From contig NZ_JAKGBI010000011.1 of assembly GCF_021530565.1 (NCBI RefSeq), forward strand, positions 62,001-126,000: a DNA stretch of 64,000 bases. Reading direction: 5' to 3'. Under the pieces are notes generated by a model. That model made no database searches. It was given only the letters and a program-made list of their open reading frames with translations, and had not been told where the DNA came from. Below, piece by piece: positions 33,820 through 44,200 of this stretch (within the stretch, counting starts at the first letter, position 1; each line of letters starts with the position of its first letter). This DNA is from Pseudoalteromonas sp. SMS1 (GTDB taxonomy: Bacteria; Pseudomonadota; Gammaproteobacteria; Enterobacterales; Alteromonadaceae). Both the position numbers and the translations under genes were made by a program.

Positions 33820-35631
33820 TTATTGCGACACTACGACCGTATTATTCGGATGCAATACTGGGCAATCCCACAAATGTGTTCTTGTTCCGTTTTGCGCAGA
33901 AGGTGCGTCAACGCAACGTGAAGGCGCTAATACCGTTTTAAGCTGACTATTGGCATATGTAAATGCTTGCGTTGGACTGGTGTTGCAGTCCCAAACCATC
34001 AACCTTTCACCATTACTAGTTGCAAAGTTTCTGTAGTCTAAGCATTTGTTATAGTTCATCTTACTTCGTACTTTGCCCTCATTTGTGAATAACCACTTCT
34101 GATTAGAGCCGCCATGGCAATCATGCACTACAACATCCTGACCATTGGCGGGATGCGCCAACCAAATATCCAAACACTTGCCATGGATTTTTAATTCTAC
34201 GTGTTTTTCAATGCCGAGGTAATTGTCATGCCAAGTATGGGGATCTGCAGATTCGTGCCACCTTACCGTTTTTTTCATATTCGCTTTACCTGCACTGCTC
34301 CATGAAAACAAAAAGTCTGAGTTTTGAGGTAAGCAAAGATAATTATCTTCCCAAGTGTAAGGGTCCGCAGATTCTTGGATTTGTGTACAACGCATGCCAT
34401 CAATAGGACCAGCATAAGACCACTTCATACCAATATCTTGAGAGGCGCAAAAATAGTTATCATGCCATGTGTGAGGATCAGCAGGTTCCACGGTTTGTAC
34501 ACAATACATCCCAGACACTGCGCCGAATGACTTGAATACAAACGACACGCCACCAACAGAAGTAGACTGATCTGTCTGACTTACGCCTGATATTGCACTC
34601 AATGACAAGTCTTCGTGTACGTTGTTGCAATTGCCATTGGACACTTGTAAACGACCATTTTGACATTGTTTAAATACCACTTGCCTTGCAGTACCACCTA
34701 CTTGCATATTGATAGATTTGCTGCTGGCACCAACAGCCGTCATTCGATGCTGATTTCTAAGTGCAGTGATATCGAAATAACTTAGTAAATTGCTTGTCCC
34801 CTGTGACGCAAAAGCCAAGGTCACTTTGAGATTCTTAACGGTGTTAGCGATGCTGAAGCTGTTGCCGGATACCTCTTTTGGTAAACTTTTATGGTATCCA
34901 ATGGCAAACTTAACTGCATTATCTGGCGTGCCTGGGTTAACTGCTTGTACAAAAAAGCTCATTATTGGCTGATCACGGTGTGTGTGATGACCATGCTTTA
35001 TGCGCTCTAGTTCATTAATATCAACGGCAACGCCGACACCCACATTCCCTTTATTCACCATAAACATCAGTGACTGAGCATTGTCGCGGTTTTTAACGTC
35101 ATCTGCGACACGCTTGAGGTTGGTGTAATCTACATCTCGGATCAGCGTGTAGACAACCTCTTTTGCCAACCCAACATTATTAGAATTTATCCCATCAAGC
35201 AGTGATTCAAGCTGCGACAGGTGATGTGCACTGCCCACCACGGTACCTGCAAAATGCTCCAATTGTGCCAATTTTCTTTGCTCTTCAATAAAGTAAGTAC
35301 CCAATTGATTAATTGACGTGAGACTTTGAGCGACTGCAATGGCTTGATCTGTGATTGCACTTGAGTCAACGCCAACCGCATTAGTTGCTTGATTGACAAC
35401 ATTAGCTCCCTCTTTGAGAGCCGTGATAGCCACATGAGTAACTGGGCTTGTCACATGATGTACTACATTAGCAACTTGGCTAACAGCACTCCCCACCGAG
35501 CCAACAGGATCCTTGAAAAAGTCGCCAATGCTTCCCCAGCCAAATGCGTTAGCTTGTTCAGTAAAAGCGACTGAACCTGTTACCAATGACGCGACCACCG
35601 CTGTGCTTATCACCCCTTTTCGTGAACCCAT
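33820..35631 (-). CDS. Secreted beta-trefoil (ricin B-type) lectin-like protein
   Basis: A 603-residue exported protein (signal peptide about 1-29, VVASLVTGSVAFTEQANA). The N-terminal half (30-370) is unfamiliar. It then has three near-identical 14-residue repeats (ADPHTWHDNY type, about 382, 420 and 460), and from about 478 a ricin-type beta trefoil with CLDIW, NQKWLF, CLDYR and CVDAP motifs, so it should bind carbohydrate. The repeats contain a Cys after NYxC in the first two. Function could be adhesion, carbohydrate binding or toxin delivery; the N-terminal part has no known catalytic motif that I can see. Large gap upstream holds the promoter. Confidence 0.7.
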   Translation of the reverse strand: MGSRKGVISTAVVASLVTGSVAFTEQANAFGWGSIGDFFKDPVGSVGSAVSQVANVVHHVTSPVTHVAITALKEGANVVNQATNAVGVDSSAITDQAIAVAQSLTSINQLGTYFIEEQRKLAQLEHFAGTVVGSAHHLSQLESLLDGINSNNVGLAKEVVYTLIRDVDYTNLKRVADDVKNRDNAQSLMFMVNKGNVGVGVAVDINELERIKHGHHTHRDQPIMSFFVQAVNPGTPDNAVKFAIGYHKSLPKEVSGNSFSIANTVKNLKVTLAFASQGTSNLLSYFDITALRNQHRMTAVGASSKSINMQVGGTARQVVFKQCQNGRLQVSNGNCNNVHEDLSLSAISGVSQTDQSTSVGGVSFVFKSFGAVSGMYCVQTVEPADPHTWHDNYFCASQDIGMKWSYAGPIDGMRCTQIQESADPYTWEDNYLCLPQNSDFLFSWSSAGKANMKKTVRWHESADPHTWHDNYLGIEKHVELKIHGKCLDIWLAHPANGQDVVVHDCHGGSNQKWLFTNEGKVRSKMNYNKCLDYRNFATSNGERLMVWDCNTSPTQAFTYANSQLKTVLAPSRCVDAPSAQNGTRTHLWDCPVLHPNNTVVVSQ

Positions 35632-35995
35632 TTTTATACTCCAAGATTAATACAATTAAATATCGTCAGGCATTCTTATTTTCACACCCGCCTGAATCGT
35701 TAAATAAAGTACATTAATGAGTTACCCAAAACCATTACACACCATTACAGATGAAAAAAATACGTTAATTTAAAATAAAAAAACCATACTAAAAACTTAT
35801 TTTTTATTTCCTCTTAATTTATAAATGAAATTAAAAATGCCAACGTTATCTTTTCTTTTATACAGACCGCCACACTAGCTAGGCAACATGATGCCGATCA
35901 AACGCAAGCACTCATCCACGTTTTAAGATACAGGCTACAGCAGGGGTCACACCCAGTTTAAAAAGATTAAATATCAACACGGTAGAGGACTTTCT
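35632..35995. other. AT-rich divergent intergenic region
   Basis: Promoter space for the lectin-like gene (minus) and the methyltransferase (plus). Contains long AT-rich runs. No ORF seen. Confidence 0.4.
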
Positions 35996-36781
35996 ATGAA
36001 CCACCAACTATGGAGTGACAGTGCGAAGCAATATGCCGAATCAGCCCCTAAAATCTCTTTTTACAAAGACACAGCCAAATACATTGCGGAAATTGTGGAC
36101 AAGTATGAATATCACAACTTTGTCGATTTAGGCTGTGGCTCCGCAAATTTGGTTTTGAACGCGTTATTAGAAGGCTATCCGAGGAGAAGTGTTACCTGTA
36201 CCGACGCAGCAAAAGGAATGATTGCGGTCGCAGAGCACAATAATAAGTTTAACAATGCGACCTTTTTATCGACAGCCGCTGAAAACATAAACTTTGCGCC
36301 AGACTCGATATGTTGCTTTCTTGCCAATTCGGCCTTTTGGATGTTCAATTTCGAAAAAGCCTTATCACGTATTCATTCTCAGCTAAAACACAACGGCGGC
36401 TTACTGATTAATTTCTCTGAATGGGATTTACAAGGCAGTAAGTATGAAACATTAAAGTATTCACTGATTGATTCGCAGCTAGAGAAAAGCGGCTATGCCA
36501 AAAAAGAATATAAAGGAACCCCAATAAAATACAGCAAAAATACACTGCTTGCGATGATTGAAAGTGCCGGTTTTGAAGTATCAAAGGTCATAACAAAAAC
36601 CATTTGTGTGACAAAGCAAGATTGGATCGAATTCTATAAAGTGCCAGCCATCGCAGCCAAAAGTCTTCCACATCTCGATTTGTCCGAGGCGCTTTCAACA
36701 CTAAACTTAGCTATGAATGCCCTTCCTCAGGACTATACCCACCAGATGAAATGGCTTTTTATTAAGGCCGTAAAAATATAG
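35996..36781 (+). CDS. Class I SAM-dependent methyltransferase
   Basis: A 261-residue cytoplasmic methyltransferase. The glycine motif FVDLGCGSANLVLNALL (motif I, about 42-58), the acidic residue TCTDAAKGMIAVAE (motif II) and NSAFWMFNFEKALSRIHSQL (motif IV region) are those of the Rossmann-like class I fold. The substrate is unknown; the small size and end segment suggest a small-molecule methylase. GAGG lies before the ATG. It is single, with a shared hairpin after it. Confidence 0.82.
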   Translation: MNHQLWSDSAKQYAESAPKISFYKDTAKYIAEIVDKYEYHNFVDLGCGSANLVLNALLEGYPRRSVTCTDAAKGMIAVAEHNNKFNNATFLSTAAENINFAPDSICCFLANSAFWMFNFEKALSRIHSQLKHNGGLLINFSEWDLQGSKYETLKYSLIDSQLEKSGYAKKEYKGTPIKYSKNTLLAMIESAGFEVSKVITKTICVTKQDWIEFYKVPAIAAKSLPHLDLSEALSTLNLAMNALPQDYTHQMKWLFIKAVKI

Positions 36782-36786
36782 GCTCT

Positions 36787-36814
36787 CATAGCGCTTTAAT
36801 TAAAAAGCGCTATG
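36787..36814. terminator. Bidirectional hairpin
   Basis: CATAGCGCTTT and AAAGCGCTATG form an 11-bp stem with a short loop between the methyltransferase stop and the convergent lipase-like gene. T and A runs lie inside the stem edges. Confidence 0.6.
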
Positions 36815-36838
36815 TCTACTAAAGTCAAAACACTACAA

Positions 36839-38218
36839 TTAATTTGCCTTTTTAACTTCTAAAATCAAGTTATCTTTATGATAACTAAAGTTTGTATGGC
36901 TAAGATTACTGCCACTTACAGCATAAACCTTATCAAATGGTGTTGATACAGAGTTTGGATTAAATGCTGATGTAAAGTCATTCGTATTTAAGTCTAATGC
37001 ACTTGCTGTAGTAATAAATGTTGGTTTTTTATTATTGGAGAGCAAGTTATTAGTGACCCGACGAATATTTCCGTTGTCGTCAAAGAACGCTTTCAACATC
37101 TGTCCCGTGATAGCATACGATCCTGGCGCGTTATCAAAGTTATGACTTCTATAGTAGTGTCCCATTTTATATTGGCGACTAATGCTAAGAGACTTCAACG
37201 TATAATAAGTGTCTCCATAGACCTTGTAGTCAGCTTCAAACCTCGCCATTTGACTGTTGGTAGGTAAGCCTGTTGATGTCCCCGTGTAGCTCCCGTTAGA
37301 AAATGCGACATTGTAAGTTGACGGGTAGCCCTCATCGGCTAACTTTCTAAAGTATTGAAAACTATCATTACCCGTAACCAGTAATTTGGCAGCCAGTCCT
37401 TCTGTCAAACTAGCATACATACGTCGTGCATTTTTGCGTGCTTTATCGCAGGCGCTACTCCAAGAGCAGCCTCTGGCATCTTCAAGCCGCCCTTTGATTC
37501 TGCCAATTGTATCCGTAATGGTATAAGGGATATTGGCCCCTTTATGCGGTGCATCAATAGAAATATAATTAAAAAACTCGTGGTTATAACGACTTGACTC
37601 CATTAAGTTTAAGGCTTGTTTTGCTATCAAGCCGCCGTAGCTATACCCCATCATTGTACTTTGATGGTTACCGGCCTTCAGTTGAGTTTCTACGAAATGG
37701 ATTAACTGTGAGGATTGTGGGATTACACTTTCTTCAGCCTTTGTATAGTCAATAAAAACGATGTCTCTGCCAGTTTCAAGTAACGGTTTGAAGACATCTT
37801 TAAGGTTGTAATCATTCCAATACTTATTAAACTCGCCACCACTGGCATTGATGCCGCCCGCTGTAACATTCAAGCCTTTTATAAAATAAACCGGTTTATC
37901 AAAAACACCATCTTTCGATTTTACGACATGAGCAGTAACGGCTGGTATAGGCATACACATGTATTGCATCGTATCTCGACACGCTGGGTAAGAAGAATAC
38001 GATAAGTCTAGTTGTTGGTCATTTTGTACCTTATATTGTTGACCATTTTCAGACTCAATATATTGCCCGTCACTCAGCGGGTGAGACATGTTGTTGTACC
38101 ACACAAAGTTTGCAATATAAGTCACTTTACTTGAAGGGTAACCATCTACCGTCGTTGCCCAATTGAATTGAGAATACAATGCGAGCGCCACTACTGAGAG
38201 TTTTTTAATACTAATCAT
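36839..38218 (-). CDS. Secreted lipase-like alpha/beta hydrolase
   Basis: A 459-residue exported protein (signal peptide about 1-22). The nucleophile elbow GYSYGGLIAKQAL (Ser in GYSYG, about residue 193) and IDAPHKGANIP downstream mark it as an alpha/beta hydrolase of lipase/serine-esterase type (DUF676/PGAP1-like style). FIKGLNVTAGGINASGG may form the oxyanion-hole loop. Catalytic Asp and His are less certain. It lies 322 bases downstream of the GH92 gene on the same strand. A role in releasing fatty or acyl groups from glycoconjugates would fit with a GH92 enzyme, but this is inference. Confidence 0.68.
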   Translation of the reverse strand: MISIKKLSVVALALYSQFNWATTVDGYPSSKVTYIANFVWYNNMSHPLSDGQYIESENGQQYKVQNDQQLDLSYSSYPACRDTMQYMCMPIPAVTAHVVKSKDGVFDKPVYFIKGLNVTAGGINASGGEFNKYWNDYNLKDVFKPLLETGRDIVFIDYTKAEESVIPQSSQLIHFVETQLKAGNHQSTMMGYSYGGLIAKQALNLMESSRYNHEFFNYISIDAPHKGANIPYTITDTIGRIKGRLEDARGCSWSSACDKARKNARRMYASLTEGLAAKLLVTGNDSFQYFRKLADEGYPSTYNVAFSNGSYTGTSTGLPTNSQMARFEADYKVYGDTYYTLKSLSISRQYKMGHYYRSHNFDNAPGSYAITGQMLKAFFDDNGNIRRVTNNLLSNNKKPTFITTASALDLNTNDFTSAFNPNSVSTPFDKVYAVSGSNLSHTNFSYHKDNLILEVKKAN

Positions 38219-38466
38219 TTTTTGTTCCTTGCGAATGAGTCGCTATAAAATATATATGCAAAGCTGGTTTTAATTTAACCAGCTAAAGTTGGGACGCGTC
38301 TCTTACAATTAAATTTAAAAAATAGCCTCATCATTTTGATAAAATAAATGGGTTATTGAGCACCGCCATTTACAATCAATCAAGCGCAAAGCAACTTATA
38401 AATTCTTTATGAATTGCTATGGTTTTCACCACATTGTTAACTTTTACAAAAAGGCGCTGAGTGAAT

Positions 38467-38493
38467 TAAAAAAGGAGCCTAATGTAGGCTCCT
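38467..38493 (-). terminator. Terminator of the GH92 gene
   Basis: On the minus strand AGGAGCCTA and TAGGCTCCT form a 9-bp stem with a 3-base loop followed by TTTTTTAATTC. It lies about 47 bases after the GH92 stop codon and closes that transcript before the lipase-like gene. Confidence 0.88.
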
Positions 38494-38539
38494 CTAACAA
38501 GGGGAATGCGCCATGTACTAATACACTTAGCGCAATCGC

Positions 38540-41047
38540 TTACAACATCGTGGTAGGCGTATAACTTGGCGGTCTGTTTTCAGCGGCATTGCCGAATGCC
38601 ATATTTGGCTTTTCACTTAGTACAAAGTCTAAAGTTACCGGTTGATTGATATAGGACTCATCGATCCAGCTATTCAGTGTAGATTTGCCATTCACCTTAA
38701 GGGATTCAATAAAAATATGCTGATTAGACGCACCTGGCGCATTGATCGTTATATTCGCGATTTTTGCTTTCGAAAATTGAGGGCTCGATATCACTAGGTC
38801 AGCTCTGCCAGGGTACTTAGGGTAAAGACCCAAGCTACTGAATACATACCACGACGACATTTGACCTAAGTCATCTTGACCAGGTATCCCATCTGGCGCG
38901 TCTAGCCAAAGCTGTGCCATGGTCTCGCGAACAGTTTGTTGTGTTTTATAGGCATCACCTGTGTGCAAGTACATCCATGGAGATAAAATCGAGGGTTGAT
39001 TTGATACATCAGAAAACTCTGCGGAGTCACGATACAGTACCCAAGTGCCATCAGGCTTTCTAAAATGACTGTCCAACCTGTCACTCATCACCTGCTCCCC
39101 TCCTAACACGCGCGCAAGACCAGCACCGTCGTGAGGGATCATCCACAAGTATTGTGCTGGGCTGCCTTCAACAAATAAGTGCCCAGAAAATGGGTCAAAA
39201 TCTTCTTTCCAGCTCTTATCCTTGTTGCGACCTTGAATATAGCCAAGCGATTCTGTCGCCGCAGGGTTGTAAATATTTCGCCAAAAGCCGGCCTCATTGA
39301 CGAATCGCGTAGCATCCTCACTTTTTCCAAGACGCTTAGCAAGCTGTCCCAAAGAGAAGTAACTAGACGCTTGCTCTAACGTTTCTGACGCACCTTCCCA
39401 GCTATTGGACTGCGCTGAAATATATCCGAGACTTTGCCACTCATCCAGAGATGGTTTTTGTCCACGACAAAATACTGGGCAACCAACATTGGATAAGTCA
39501 AACTCCGTTGGTTGTGTCGCGGCTTTACGAAGCGATTGATAGGCCCCGGAAACATCAAAATCATTTGCACCAAAAGCCACAAAATTGGCGATCGCTATCG
39601 TCGAAGGGTCCCCACTCATAACCCCTGTTGGACCCGCATTATGAGTCCAACGATCCCACACGCCATCAAACTGATTGGCTTGATTGAAAAGAGATTGGGC
39701 AATATCACTGCCGCGTTTTTTATCCAGTAAGGTCACTAGCTGTAATTGAGAGCGATATACATCCCATCCTGAGAAATTAGCATACTGGACTTGTTGTGTC
39801 TCTGACACTCTATGTACTTTTTGATCAAACCCCGTGTACTCTCCATTTACGTCAGAAAAGATATTGGGATGAAACAAGCTATGGTATAGGGCAGTATAAA
39901 AAACACGTAATTTGCTTGTATCATCGGAGGCAACTTGTACCTTGGATAACGCTTGCTCCCATATACTGTGCGATTTTTGTCGTAAGGCTGCAAAGCTCGA
40001 CTCAGCCTGCTCTTTCTCCAAATTTTCTCGCGCATTTTCTAAACTCACATAGGAAATACCCACTCGCATCTGGGCTGTTTCACCATCTTTAAGATTTAGA
40101 TTTACCCACAGGCCAGCGCCTTTTCCAATGTCTGGCCACCCATTATCGCCATAGCCCATACCGCCTTTTGACGATGCAGCTCCCAGTGTGACTTGATCAT
40201 CATGCCAAGCACCTGAGCCTGAAATTGGCTTGTTAATTTTTGCTACGAAATGCAAAGTATAATAATCGCGTTGATTGTATTCGCCTAAATAGCCACAAAA
40301 ATTGCCAGACGTAACATAACCTGTTACCTCGCCTTTTTCTTTGTCGACTTTAGCAAAGGCATCACCACTGCCCAATTGCGAATAAGATGTTCTAAATAAC
40401 AATTTGGCATTGTTAGCCTCAGCAAAAGTGAAATTAGCGATCCCTGTTCGCGCTGTTGCAGTGAGCTCAACATTCACGCCATTATCAAGCCCAACCTGAT
40501 AATAACCAGGAATGGCCGTTTCATCGTCGTGGCTAAAGCCGGCACTGTAATAGGCATTGATGGGATCCGTCGCTGGAGAGAAAGTGATATCTTGTGTGAA
40601 AGGCATCACGGGTACATCGCCAGAAGCTCCCAAACAGCCCGTGCCGGACAACCGCGTGAAAGAAAACCCCTTAACGCGACTTGCTTGATAATTGTAACCC
40701 CCCGGAGAAACAGGCACCCGTTTATTTTCTTCTAAGATTTTTTTTGAAATCCCTTCTGATTCTGCCAGCAACTCTTTTGTGTAAGCATGCTCGGGCCCAA
40801 AATTAAACATTCCAAATGGCACTACCGCACCAGGCGTTACATTGCCAGCCTGCCTATGGTTGAATGGGCCCTTTGTCCCTATCAAGGGATCTACATACGA
40901 TACGACATCTGAGACGTAAGCAGGATTAGATACTACTTGCTTATCGGTAGTTTGATTGGTTTCATTTGGTGCTTTGTCGCATGCAGTCAATATTGCACAT
41001 GAAAATGATAAAACAGCCAAATGCCTCATTTTGTTGTTATGAATCAT
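38540..41047 (-). CDS. GH92 family alpha-mannosidase, lipoprotein
   Basis: An 835-residue surface glycosidase. The start at 41047 gives MIHNNKMRHLAVLSFSCAIL followed by the lipobox LTAC, so it is expected as a lipoprotein. GH92 landmarks: VDPLIGTKGPFNHRQAGNV near the N-terminus, GFSFTRLSGTGCLG in the first domain, and DGIPGQDDLGQMSSWYVF in the catalytic domain. The enzyme removes alpha-linked mannose from high-mannose N-glycans or mannan by a calcium-dependent inverting mechanism. It lies directly downstream of the propeller-type hybrid sensor gene on the same strand, with a 192-base gap, which suggests glycan-dependent control. Confidence 0.92.
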   Translation of the reverse strand: MIHNNKMRHLAVLSFSCAILTACDKAPNETNQTTDKQVVSNPAYVSDVVSYVDPLIGTKGPFNHRQAGNVTPGAVVPFGMFNFGPEHAYTKELLAESEGISKKILEENKRVPVSPGGYNYQASRVKGFSFTRLSGTGCLGASGDVPVMPFTQDITFSPATDPINAYYSAGFSHDDETAIPGYYQVGLDNGVNVELTATARTGIANFTFAEANNAKLLFRTSYSQLGSGDAFAKVDKEKGEVTGYVTSGNFCGYLGEYNQRDYYTLHFVAKINKPISGSGAWHDDQVTLGAASSKGGMGYGDNGWPDIGKGAGLWVNLNLKDGETAQMRVGISYVSLENARENLEKEQAESSFAALRQKSHSIWEQALSKVQVASDDTSKLRVFYTALYHSLFHPNIFSDVNGEYTGFDQKVHRVSETQQVQYANFSGWDVYRSQLQLVTLLDKKRGSDIAQSLFNQANQFDGVWDRWTHNAGPTGVMSGDPSTIAIANFVAFGANDFDVSGAYQSLRKAATQPTEFDLSNVGCPVFCRGQKPSLDEWQSLGYISAQSNSWEGASETLEQASSYFSLGQLAKRLGKSEDATRFVNEAGFWRNIYNPAATESLGYIQGRNKDKSWKEDFDPFSGHLFVEGSPAQYLWMIPHDGAGLARVLGGEQVMSDRLDSHFRKPDGTWVLYRDSAEFSDVSNQPSILSPWMYLHTGDAYKTQQTVRETMAQLWLDAPDGIPGQDDLGQMSSWYVFSSLGLYPKYPGRADLVISSPQFSKAKIANITINAPGASNQHIFIESLKVNGKSTLNSWIDESYINQPVTLDFVLSEKPNMAFGNAAENRPPSYTPTTML

Positions 41048-41239
41048 GTTTCTTTTCCTGATTTTGGATCGTTCCAATTTTAAGTCTAGGCTAATCTGAA
41101 AACTTATCTACCTTGCCATTATTTTGGAGGTTTGTACAATTTTAATGCGTTTATTTAAAGGTAATTAGCGATGGTTGACATCGTTATGATATTTGCAGGA
41201 CAACGCAGATGAGCGACAATACGCATGAAAGCTGAACGA

Positions 41240-44200
41240 CTATCGTGTTTTTAACACCCACTCTTTGAGCTTTTCTTTCACTTTACTTGCTTCTATTGGT
41301 TTGGTGATGTAATCATCCATACCTGCATTTAAACATTTTTGCTTATCCCCTTGCATCGCATTGGCCGTCATGGCAACAATTGGGATCCTGACATGGCGCT
41401 CGCCAGCTTTAGCCGCTCGGATGTTTTGTGTGGTTTCATACCCATCCATTTTTGGCATTTGACAGTCCATTAACACAATGTGGTAAGGCTGAGTGCAGTC
41501 TGCATCAGCTAATTTTTCAATCGCTTCAACGCCATTTTCGGCAACTTCAGTCGTCACGCCAATGCCGTTCAAAATTCGCATTGCCACAATCTGATTCACT
41601 TTATTATCTTCAACGAGAAGGACACGAGTATGCGTTGCCCACGCCTCGTCATTAATATCGCCCGTATTTGCTAGCTTTTCAGCCTCACTCTGAATATTGT
41701 GCCGCACCAAAATGTCGGCATTAACGGCAGACAAAGCCATCAGCAGATCATTCATAGTGGCGGGTTTTGAGAAATGACCATCCAGAGGCACTGAGCTGTT
41801 TTCAATTGCATCATAATGTTCGTTTAGCAGGTTCATCATAATGAGTTTTATATGTTCATTTTGTTTTTTTATTTCCTTCGCCAGTGATTCGCCGCTCATA
41901 TCAGGCAAAGTCTTGTTAAAAAATACAATATCAACCTCATTTTCTTCGAGTTCCTTCAAAGCTTGCCCAGCATTGGTAGTGTCTATGGCGGTTATTCCCC
42001 AACGCTGCAACTGCTTGCAAATCGCTTTGTTGCTTGAGTTTGTAGGGTCCACAATCAGTGCTCTTAGATTCAAATGCGCAAATGCGTGTTCTTTTTGCAC
42101 CTGATGCGCGCTTTGGGTCACAGTGCAATGAAATTCAAATCGACTCCCTAAACCAACTGTACTTGAGACCTGCACATCTCCGTTTAAAAGCTGACACAAT
42201 TTTTTAGTAATGCTAAGCCCAAGGCCTGTCCCACCGTATTTTCGCGTTGTTGATGCATCAACTTGTATGAATGAGTCGAACAAGCTCGACAGCTTTTCTT
42301 CTGGAATACCTATCCCCGTATCTTGGATCTGGCAGGTAAATACTTTTTCATTCGCGACGGGCGTGGACTCAAGTCTAGCAGTAATCACGATTTCACCGTG
42401 CTCAGTAAACTTAATGGCATTACTCAAAATATTGGTAATAATTTGTCTAATTCTTCCAGGATCGGAGTTTACCATCGGTGATTCGATGTCGACCAAATCA
42501 ACGATTATGCTGACGCCTTTTGTCTGAGCAGACAATGCCATTGACTCACACAAAAGCTCAATTAACTGCTTTAAATCAAAATCAATAAACTCTAGCTCTA
42601 GCTTATCAGCTTCAATTTTCGAAAAGTCCAAAATATCATTTATCAAGGTGAGTAACGAGTGTGCGCTGGTACTTGCTATGGTCACCGAATGGGCTTGTTC
42701 GGGCGTGAGTTCACTGTGCTTCAAAAGCTCTAACATCCCCAACACACCGTTCATCGGTGTTCTTATTTCATGGCTCATGTTGGCCAAAAACTCAGATTTC
42801 AACCGAGTTACTTCTTCTGCTTTTTTGAGCGCTTTTTCGAGATCAATTGCCTGCATCTTCAATGATGCTGTTTTTTCGGTTACCTGCTTCTCAAGTTGAA
42901 TGACAAATTGCTTTTGCCTGTGGATCTCTGCTTTTTGTAACTTGGTGCGTAAATAAATCACCATGAAAATGATTGCTACAATCGCGAACACATACAAACA
43001 ATATGCCCACCATGTTTTCCAAGGGGGTGGAGAAACATGCAACTTGATCGACAGAATATTGGACCCCCAAAGCCCGTTACTGTTGGTTGCTTTGACTTGA
43101 AAGGTGTATGTCCCACCGTCTAAATTTGTGAATGACGCCGTATTTCTATTGCCGATTTCTATCCAGTTATCATCGTATCCTTCAAGTTTATATGCATATA
43201 TATTTTTATTAGGAGAGATAAAATCTAACACCGAAAATTCAAATGAAAAAATATAATCTAAATACGAAATATGAATATCTTCAACATATGAATAGGGCAT
43301 ACCAAGGTCAATGGCTTGTCCCATTTTATTGAACCCGGTCAACACCAGATTTGGGTCACTTAAGTCAGACTCAAGAGGTTGGGTACTAAAGTATTCGATA
43401 CCGCGTTGGCTACTGGTAAATAGCGTATTATTTTTGCCTTTAATCAAACTGCTAGGGTAATAATTTAAACCCAGTAAGCCATTTCGACTATCAAAATTGC
43501 CAATTTTACCAGTTAACGGAGAAAACTTCGTAATGCCTTTATTTGTCGTCAGCCAAAGGTTTCCTTGTGGGTCGTCAGATATTGCACGGATCAGATTACT
43601 CGGCAATCCGTCTTTCATGCTAAAGTGTTTAAAGTTTTTTGTCTCCGCTTGATATAAGTTCAAGCCCTGTTGCGTGGCGATCCAAATACTGCCATCGCTT
43701 GATTGATGAATATCTTGAACGATACTCCCTAGCAGGCTATCGGGGTCATCTTTATTACTCATGTATGATCGGAATTTTTGACTACTCTCATCCCATACAT
43801 TTACGCCGTCCCCCGTTCCGACCCAGATATTTTGAGCTCTGTCGGTATAAATAGCCAATACCTCTGGGTGAGATAAACCATGTGATGCATCTAAATGCTT
43901 AAATTTATTTTCGCTAGGATAATAAATATAAACACCATTTTTATACGTCCCGATCCATAAATTTCCGTAAACATCTGCCGTCAACGCTCTGATTTCTCTG
44001 AACTCCTGATAGTGCGTTTCGGTCTTGGGGTATGTAATTAATTCACTGCGTCCTGTGTCCAAATTAATTTTGGCAATGCCACGGTCTTGCGCCAGCCAGA
44101 GAGAGTGATGCGGATCTAAATACAACACAGGACGCTCTAGCAGCGTATTTTCCCCAAACCCATTTTCCTCATTAAAAATCGGCTGAGATACACGCTGCAA

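Noticed and set aside
42210..42527. Plus-strand frame of 105 codons
   Set aside because: Antisense to the ATPase domain of the hybrid sensor.
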